In this document: positions 59,023 through 64,000 of the stretch, piece by piece | How the letters are laid out: each line of letters starts with the position of its first letter | How positions within the stretch are numbered: position 1 is the first letter of the stretch | Assembly (NCBI GenBank): GCA_009599575.1 | Contig: VWND01000078.1 | Location: 62,001-126,000, forward strand | DNA: 64,000 nucleotides | DNA from: Blumeriella jaapii | Taxonomy: Eukaryota; Ascomycota; Leotiomycetes; Helotiales; Drepanopezizaceae | Direction of reading: 5' to 3' | Notes under the pieces: generated by a model | What the model was told of the DNA's origin: nothing | Seen by the model: the letters and a program-made list of their open reading frames with translations, nothing else | The model's database searches: none | Translations under genes and position numbers: made by a program

Positions 59023-61178
59023 TCACCCTCTCTCCATGTACTTTTGCTCGATCCCGCGATGCTGCGCCCGACGCGGCGGGCCTGCCGCGCCCGGCGCGTC
59101 GACCACGGCGTCCGGGTCGCGATGCGCGGCGGGCGTCGCGACGCCGTGCGCCGGCGCGATCCCGTGGCGGGCCAGCGCGTCCGTCGTCGGGGCAACATGC
59201 ATCCAGACCTCCTCTCCCGGCACCAGGTCCTCCAAGCCCTCGAGGCGGTGGCCGTCCGGATCCCGCGGCAGGGCCGGGGCCGCCGAGGCGCGCCGCGGCC
59301 GGCGCGCGCGGCGTCGCAGCCAGCGCGGGGTCAGGCGGATGCGCGTCTCGTGCGGGATGCGGAGCCGCATCGCGGTCCACTTGTGCGCGGGCTGGTGCTC
59401 GGTGGGCAGCTGGTCGCGCCTCGGCACCTGGAGGAGCTGCTCGTTGCTGCCGCGATTCATGGCCGCCATGCGAGCGGGCAGGACGTGCTTCAGAAACTCC
59501 AGCGACGCGTTGACGTTGAGGTCGATGGCGCGCCGGGGGTTGACCGTCATCTTGAGCACGAGGCTGCACACCCGAGGGTAGAGGAGCGAGAAGTCCGACT
59601 GCGAGACGTGGATCGAGCCGCGGACCGTCATCATCCAGACCAGCGCGTCGTGCGCCTGGGCCTCGCGGCAGAGAGACAGCACGGATTCGAAGTTGTCGGG
59701 CCAGTACATGAAGGCTTCCGAGTTGATGGCGAGCATCGGCGTGTGGATCCGGTGCTCGGGCACCTCCGCGGGGGGTTGGAGCGGCGCCCCAGATGTCGTA
59801 GATGATGCCCTGCCCGATGAACTGGAACCGGTCTTGGTGCCGAAGAACCTCGACCGCCGTCGCGGCACCGAACGAGTGGCCCAGCATCGTGACTTGTTGC
59901 AGGTGGAATCGGTGCGTCCACGAGTCCCAGTGGATCCCTCTCACGCCTCTCGAGCTGCCTCCCATCGCCCCATCCGTGGGACCACGCAGGTTCGCCCGCG
60001 CAACCTGTTCGCCGCGTCCATCGTGGATCAGGGTCATGACATGGTAGGCCTCCTCGATTTCCGCCAGGCGCATCTCAACCTGCTGACTGCGTAACTCGGC
60101 ATCCACGCCTTGCGTGTTTCCTGGCATCGTGTCTCTCGCGTTGCCCTTCGGAAAGACATAGTCCATCTTCGAATACCCCTTTTGCCGCGCCTCATCGCTG
60201 AGATCTTTCTCCGCGGGGTCGACCCTCTCCCCGAAATCGGTCGGCCGGTTGACAAAGGTCCTCGGGCCGCTGCCATCGCGGTGCTCGAGACTGACCACCA
60301 CGAAGCCGTAGCTGGCGAACTCTCCACACACGGAGCTGTAACAACGACGGGTACCGCCCAACCCGTGGCTGAAAATCAGCAACGGAAAGCAGGGGAGTTC
60401 CGGCTCGCCTGGCGGTGGTGCGCCCGCGCGGTTCTTGGTCTCGTACCCGCCCTCTCGCGAGTTCTGATCTGGAGGCCAATGCTGGGCCAGTTTGGCATTT
60501 CTGAAAGCCGGAAGCTTTGTGAACACCGTGGTAGCACCTGTGATATGTCAGTCTCCGCTCTAATCAGAGATGGTATGCCATTGCGTCGTAGGAACTTGAC
60601 GCGTGTTCTTCGAGTCGACGTTCGGTTGAGTAAACAACAATGAATCGACGTGACCGTGGTTCGAAAGGAAAGTGCTCGGAAAATTCTCTGTTTTTTCTCG
60701 AGACCATCGACATGCCACGGCAAGCGTGAAAGAGCCTCAAAAAAAAAGACTTACAGAACCATGGTACACTGAGTACTGCCGGTATTCCAGCAAATCTCCC
60801 ATAGCCCTTCGCGATCTCGAGTCTCGGCCTCGGCAACCACGTCGGTCTCGACCATTTCTTCTCTCCATCCGGGGCCTGGCCGTTGCCGGAACCGAAATCC
60901 GACGGGTAGAACACAGTGAACAAGACCGTCTCGAGTTTCAGCAGATGTCTCTTGTTCCGCGTGATATGCGAGAAATGCCGTGGATGTCGCACAGGCACTT
61001 CAAGATCCATCATGCCCACCGTGTACGGTCCCGAGTAGTACGGCAAGGGAGTGCGCAAGATTCTCTCCCGCAAGCCCGAAGGCGCACGGGACTTGGGCTG
61101 CTTGCCCATAGGGACATCGTCGGGTTTGTTGACTCCGGTGTTGACACGAGATGTCGCCGTTCCCAAGTGCAGTGTCAT
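59023..61178 (-). CDS. PAF-acetylhydrolase-like lipase/esterase (with apparent frameshift)
   Basis: This is an alpha/beta-hydrolase of the platelet-activating-factor acetylhydrolase isoform II family, which cleaves short or oxidised acyl chains from phospholipids. Exon 1 is 61,178-60,755 (MTLHLGTATSR...PLPYYSGPYTVGMMDLEVPV..VLFTVFYPSDF). The intron is 60,538-60,754 (217 bp, GTAAGT...CACAG), giving SVPWFCATTVFTKLPAFRNA. Exon 2 carries PLLIFSHGLGGTRRCYSSVC (oxyanion region), GEFASYGFVVVSLEHRDGSG, the nucleophile elbow MLGHSFGAATAV (GxSxG), then IIYDIWGAPLQPP, MLAINSEAFMYWPDN and VRGSIHVSQSDFSLLYPR with the likely catalytic His. The C-terminus is about 150 aa, Arg-rich, ending VWMHVAPTT…. The frame changes by one base at about 59,785-59,795 (DIWGA | PLQPP) in a GGGGCGCCG context, so the gene needs an indel correction or is broken. 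Length is about 645 aa if corrected. No signal peptide is evident. Confidence 0.88.
60538..60754 (-). other. Intron of acetylhydrolase-like gene
   Basis: Donor GTAAGT and acceptor ATCACAG on the minus strand; 217 bp, longer than the other introns here. The splice restores TVPWFxAT-type sequence (SVPWFCATTVFTKL) expected for this family. Confidence 0.8.
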
Positions 61179-61511
61179 GGTTTTTGTTGATGGTGCTCGA
61201 AGAACAAATAACGCAATACTGCTACTTCGCGGTTATGTTAACCATAGAGATCCTTCATGCCATGCTCGCCACGGTAGCCAATAACTTATGCTATCTGGCA
61301 CGCGAAAGCAAGTAACGGCCCAAGGCAACTGAAGAGAATGCACAGATATGAGAAGAGATATTCGAACATGGGTCGAGATAGAGGGACCTGATGAAGGGGT
61401 ATAGATTCGTCCTTCGGACTTAACTGGTGGCTCTGCTAAAATGTCCAGAGGTTGACGTCAACGAAACGAAGCAGGCGGAAAGACTAGACTTTCTAGAACC
61501 ATCAACGATCG

Positions 61512-61560
61512 AATTAGCTCGACTTGAAATAGCTCGATTTGAAATAGCGCGATAGAAATA
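61512..61560 (+). repeat. 16-bp tandem repeat ATAGCTCGATTTGAA
   Basis: Three adjacent copies with small changes: TTAGCTCGACTTGAAA, TAGCTCGATTTGAAAT, AGCGCGATAGAAAT. Confidence 0.7.
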
Positions 61561-61603
61561 CCTCAAACGGGCCACCCTCCAATTGGACGGAACAACAGCT
61601 TTC

Positions 61604-61731
61604 AACAGAGTTGCCGTTCATCCTTACAAATGGAGAGCTCTTTTGAGTTGGACTTGGTAATGAAAATAACAGAGTTGCCGTTCATCCTTACAAATGGAGA
61701 GCTCTTTTGAGTTGGACTTGGTAATGGAAAC
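61604..61731 (+). repeat. 64-bp tandem duplication
   Basis: Two copies begin AACAGAGTTGCCGTTCATCC at 61,604 and 61,668 and run to TTGGACTTGGTAATG with no visible difference until the end. It is a recent duplication or an assembly artefact. Confidence 0.9.
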
Positions 61732-62153
61732 GAGGCTCGAGGCGCAGTGACACCCATGAATGCCGTTTGGAAGAAAAGGGAGCAGAAACTCCGGAGCATC
61801 GAGAGCTCACCCCTTTCCCCCGCAGGAACCTGTGGTAGAGAAATACTCAGGTTACAAATACGTTGTTCATGCTGTCGAAATAAACAAGGGCACGCGAAAC
61901 TTGAGCCTCGTATCTCGGCTTCCCTTTTAGCGGCCTGTCTTGGACGGGGTGGCGTTGCTTGACCTTAGAGAACCTTTTCACCCGGCGGAAACACCATCTT
62001 CTTCACATAGGTACACGTCTTAAAATATGACGAGTCCTTCATTCTGTACACCTGCGCCGAACCTATTAGATACATTTGTTCTAAAACGCCGTTAATCCGA
62101 GGAATTAAACATTTCAATCGACTCGAATCCGTTACATCTTACAAAAAGCTCAC

Positions 62154-63400
62154 TTATCTCGACTTGCTCGAGACACCAGCACCGATGACGCCCGGAAGCT
62201 TCTCCTCTCCAATGCTGTACATCAGGCCAATTCCCCAGCTGACGGTTCCGACCAGGACCACGGTAAAGATGGCAATCAGCCAGAACGGACTGCTAACATC
62301 CCTCTTGTGGCACGCAGAGCCACCCCAGTTCACCGCAGTGTAGTATTGCTTATCGGCGTGCTTGAAGGTCTCGTTCGTTGTCCTGCAGCCGCAAGTAAAG
62401 CACGCTGCCTTCCTCGTATCGAACTTCTTGTAGCAAGATCCGTGACCGGAGCAGTTGTTGGTCGAGGAGGCACAAGCTTCCTCGGAGGTATAACATAGTG
62501 GCGGGAGTTTGGGCAATGGCGTGAATTTCGAGTCCCCTGACGACTTGGAGGATGAAACCTGTTTGTTGGACGATTTGGCAGGTGCAGATGCAACTGGAGT
62601 TTGCGTCATGCGCTTCTCAGCAACAGCCTCTCGGCGCACCTTGCCTGATAGGCCTGGGGATGGTAAGTCGTAGGATCCGTAGTGTGTCGAGGGGCTCTTG
62701 AATGTCCGAGAATCCTCGGGCATGAGGACCATAATTACGTTCATCTCCTCTTTGTTGGCGAATCGAATCAGTCTCTTTTGAGCAGAGATCAAGTCGACAA
62801 TCTTCGAATCATCCTTCTGCAACTATTAGCTCGTGCAAGCCAGCCTCGCCATCCCCCATCTTACCTTGTCGGACTTCAAATCGAAATGGATGATATTGGA
62901 CCGTCCGGTCCAGCATTTCGTTTCGAATGGGTTGATAGCATCTTCCAAATCGCATTTCTTGCCGCCGTGTCCGAATTGCTTATGCAGGTCCGACACGAGC
63001 TTCTTGTTCGCCGCCATCGACGGTGGCTCAGAGATGGTAAAAGAAGGCTTCATAGATGCCCATTCGCTCGAAAGAGATCCTGCGGCTTCGGAGGAAACGC
63101 CTTCGACAAGCAGAATCAACTCTGCGGGCTTTTCACCCCTCGCCTCTTGGAAGAGCGACTCTTGAGATCCTCCGAACGTGTTGATGTAAGAAAGAGTTGT
63201 TTCGCTAGCATCTCTAACCCATGATACTGCGATACCCCGAGGCGCTGTGCGAAGATCAATCGTGCTTGCTCTGGATTGAGAGTTGGGGGGTTCGTGGCGG
63301 TTGACGGTTGGTTCGCGTCGAGAATGTAGACGCTGGCATCCGAAATGGCCGACGCAACGCCAATGACGGCCGGCAGGAGAGATCTGGAGGTGAGCTTCAT
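62154..63400 (-). CDS. DUF3844 secretory-pathway membrane protein (with apparent frameshift)
   Basis: This is a type I membrane protein of the fungal DUF3844 family, likely in the ER. It starts MKLTSRSLLPAVIGVASAIS with a signal peptide (residues 1 to about 20), then ASVYILDANQPS and a luminal domain (ETTLSYINTFGGSQESL..EKPAELILLVEGV). The intron 62,817-62,864 (48 bp; AAG|GTAAGA, GCTAAT, TTGCAG) gives SDKKDDSKIVDL. The C-terminal DUF3844 has a Cys-rich, EGF-like part (CYTSEEACASSTNNCSGHGS, CYKKF, CFTCGCRT, ACHKRD). One helix (FWLIAIFTVVLVGTVSWGIG) and a short tail ending SSKSR follow. The frame changes by one base at about 63,200-63,212 (SQYHGL | DASETT) with no room for an intron, so a 1-nt deletion or consensus error is likely. 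Length is about 398 aa if corrected. Confidence 0.87.
62817..62864 (-). other. Intron of DUF3844 gene
   Basis: This intron is 48 bp. GACAAG|GTAAGATGG to GAGCTAATAGTTGCAG|AAGG on the minus strand. It is in phase and removes an in-frame stop. Confidence 0.85.
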
Positions 63401-63726
63401 ATTTGTTAATCAGTCGCTGGCCGGGGAGTTGGGAACTGTCGTGGAGCTGCACTTGTTCACCATGACGATGTTGAAGCTGGAAGCTGTTTGGTGGTCCTCG
63501 GCGGCCGTGACCTTTCCTATTCGGGCTTTTGCCAGCTGCCACCGCCCGCCTGGAGGGCCCTGAGCTTCAGCTCAATCGCGCGACTTGATATCAACTGTAG
63601 AAAATCTTCTTTGCTCAACGACCACAAAGGAGCGCTGTGCTGTTAACAACGCGGGCAAAGACTTACAGCTTCTATTCCATCATTAAATCTCGTTCCTCAA
63701 AACCTTTTGTAGCTCCATCGTCACCA
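63401..63726. promoter_or_regulatory. Bidirectional promoter between DUF3844 gene and mitochondrial-type gene
   Basis: Start codons lie 326 bp apart and point away from each other, so the two genes must share this upstream region. No clear TATA box. A CT/CA mix and GGCGGCCGTGACC (about 63,499) are the only notable strings. Confidence 0.6.
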
Positions 63727-64000
63727 ATGAGGCGGGTCTTCACACCCTCCCCTTCCACCATGTTCCGCTCGATACGCCTCCCAAGGAGGCTCGTCCCATT
63801 GAATGCGCGGTTTCACAGACGGACGTTTCTGTCGCTGAGCAGACTGCCGATGAAGTTGGAGTCACGGCGGCAGGCGGGAGAATTCATCGACGTTCAGAAG
63901 GTCCGATTCAGAAGCTCTATGAAGGCCAAGGTGAAGTATGTTACACTTATTGCGCATAGAAAACTCGCTGACAAAACTCTCTTTGCAGAAAATTCGCTAT
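63727..64000 (+). CDS. 5' end of gene with mitochondrial-type presequence (partial)
   Basis: The start is ATG at 63,727 (ACCAATGAGG; a second Met is at codon 12). Exon 1 (63,727-63,930) encodes 68 residues, beginning MRRVFTPSPSTMFRSIRLPR, with many Arg and Ser and almost no acidic residues in the first 45, a classical mitochondrial targeting pattern. It ends RFRSSMKAK. The proposed intron (63,931-63,988, 58 bp; GTGAAG, CGCTGACAAA branch, TTTGCAG) leads to exon 2, KIRY, cut by the window edge. The mature protein is not visible, so no function can be given. If the intron is not used, the frame meets TAG at about 63,957, which supports the intron. Confidence 0.65.
   Translation, partial: MRRVFTPSPSTMFRSIRLPRRLVPLNARFHRRTFLSLSRLPMKLESRRQAGEFIDVQKVRFRSSMKAKVKYVTLIAHRKLADKTLFAENSL

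Larger units (their letters stand above)
61179..62153. other. Intergenic region with two small tandem repeats
   Basis: This is the promoter of the acetylhydrolase gene and the 3' side of the DUF3844 gene, and no gene is supported. It holds a perfect-looking 64-bp tandem duplication at 61,604-61,731 and a 16-bp repeat (ATAGCTCGAYTTGAA) three times at about 61,512-61,560. Confidence 0.6.

Noticed and set aside
58940..59785. C-terminal half of the 528-codon minus-strand ORF (58,940-60,526)
   Set aside because: After about 59,790 this frame becomes Arg/Ala/Pro noise, while the neighbouring frame continues the acetylhydrolase family sequence down to 59,023.
58760..59805. Plus-strand ORFs of 207-289 codons around the acetylhydrolase 3' end
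   Set aside because: These are antisense frames running through the C22 tract and the GC-rich coding strand; no domain is visible.

Overview
The window comes from a filamentous ascomycete (Pezizomycotina; Sordariomycete-like by inference). It has two sharply different compartments that meet near position 49,830. Evidence for the taxon is short spliceosomal introns of 48-61 bp with CTAAC/CTGAC-type branch sites, fungal-specific protein families, and AT-rich repeat DNA damaged in the way repeat-induced point mutation (RIP) does. CpA is depleted, TpA is enriched, CpG is retained, and stop codons sit where Gln (CAA/CAG) and Trp (TGG) codons are expected.

Positions 1-49,830 are a nested, RIP-degraded transposon cluster with no intact host gene that I can support. 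The layers are as follows. (1) Ret-1 is an ~11.3 kb Ty3/gypsy-type element with 267 bp LTRs. Copy A (1-10,101, minus, running off the left edge) and copy B (19,707-37,423, plus) face each other. A 3' fragment, copy C, lies at about 15,136-16,089, and a nearly undamaged solo LTR lies at 44,344-44,610. Ret-1 appears to carry an extra long open frame of unknown function after integrase. (2) Ret-2 is a 6.4 kb chromovirus (28,157-34,576) inserted inside copy B with an AAAAA target duplication; the empty site is still readable in copy A. (3) Ret-3 is a second chromovirus, minus strand. Its first copy (17,444-19,706 plus 37,424-39,455) is split by Ret-1 copy B, and the empty site is readable in a second copy at 40,085-44,005. 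A solo Ret-3 LTR lies at 47,488-47,757. (4) Three blocks of a 14-bp/trinucleotide satellite, with associated ACCGATTATA-type palindromic minisatellites, fill 10.1-17.3 kb and are partly arranged as inverted arms. (5) A 1,363 bp ORF-less DNA element has 129 bp terminal inverted repeats that are almost unmutated (45,118-46,480).

Positions 49,830-64,000 are GC-rich, normal gene space with five genes. They are an SNG1-like DUF3533 membrane protein (+), a conserved fungal protein with a Cys-rich C-terminus (-), a platelet-activating-factor acetylhydrolase-like lipase/esterase (-), a DUF3844 secretory-pathway membrane protein (-), and the 5' end of a gene with a mitochondrial-type presequence (+, cut by the window edge). 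The last two are divergent and share a 326 bp promoter. The 3 kb gap between the second and third genes is packed with TACTGTA/TACAGTA repeats, a 14-15 bp minisatellite and a polypyrimidine tract.

All four complete genes show at least one apparent 1-nt frameshift inside otherwise well-conserved coding sequence. Either the consensus has indel errors (most likely), or the genes beside the RIP block are decaying. No operons, RNA genes or CRISPR arrays were recognised.
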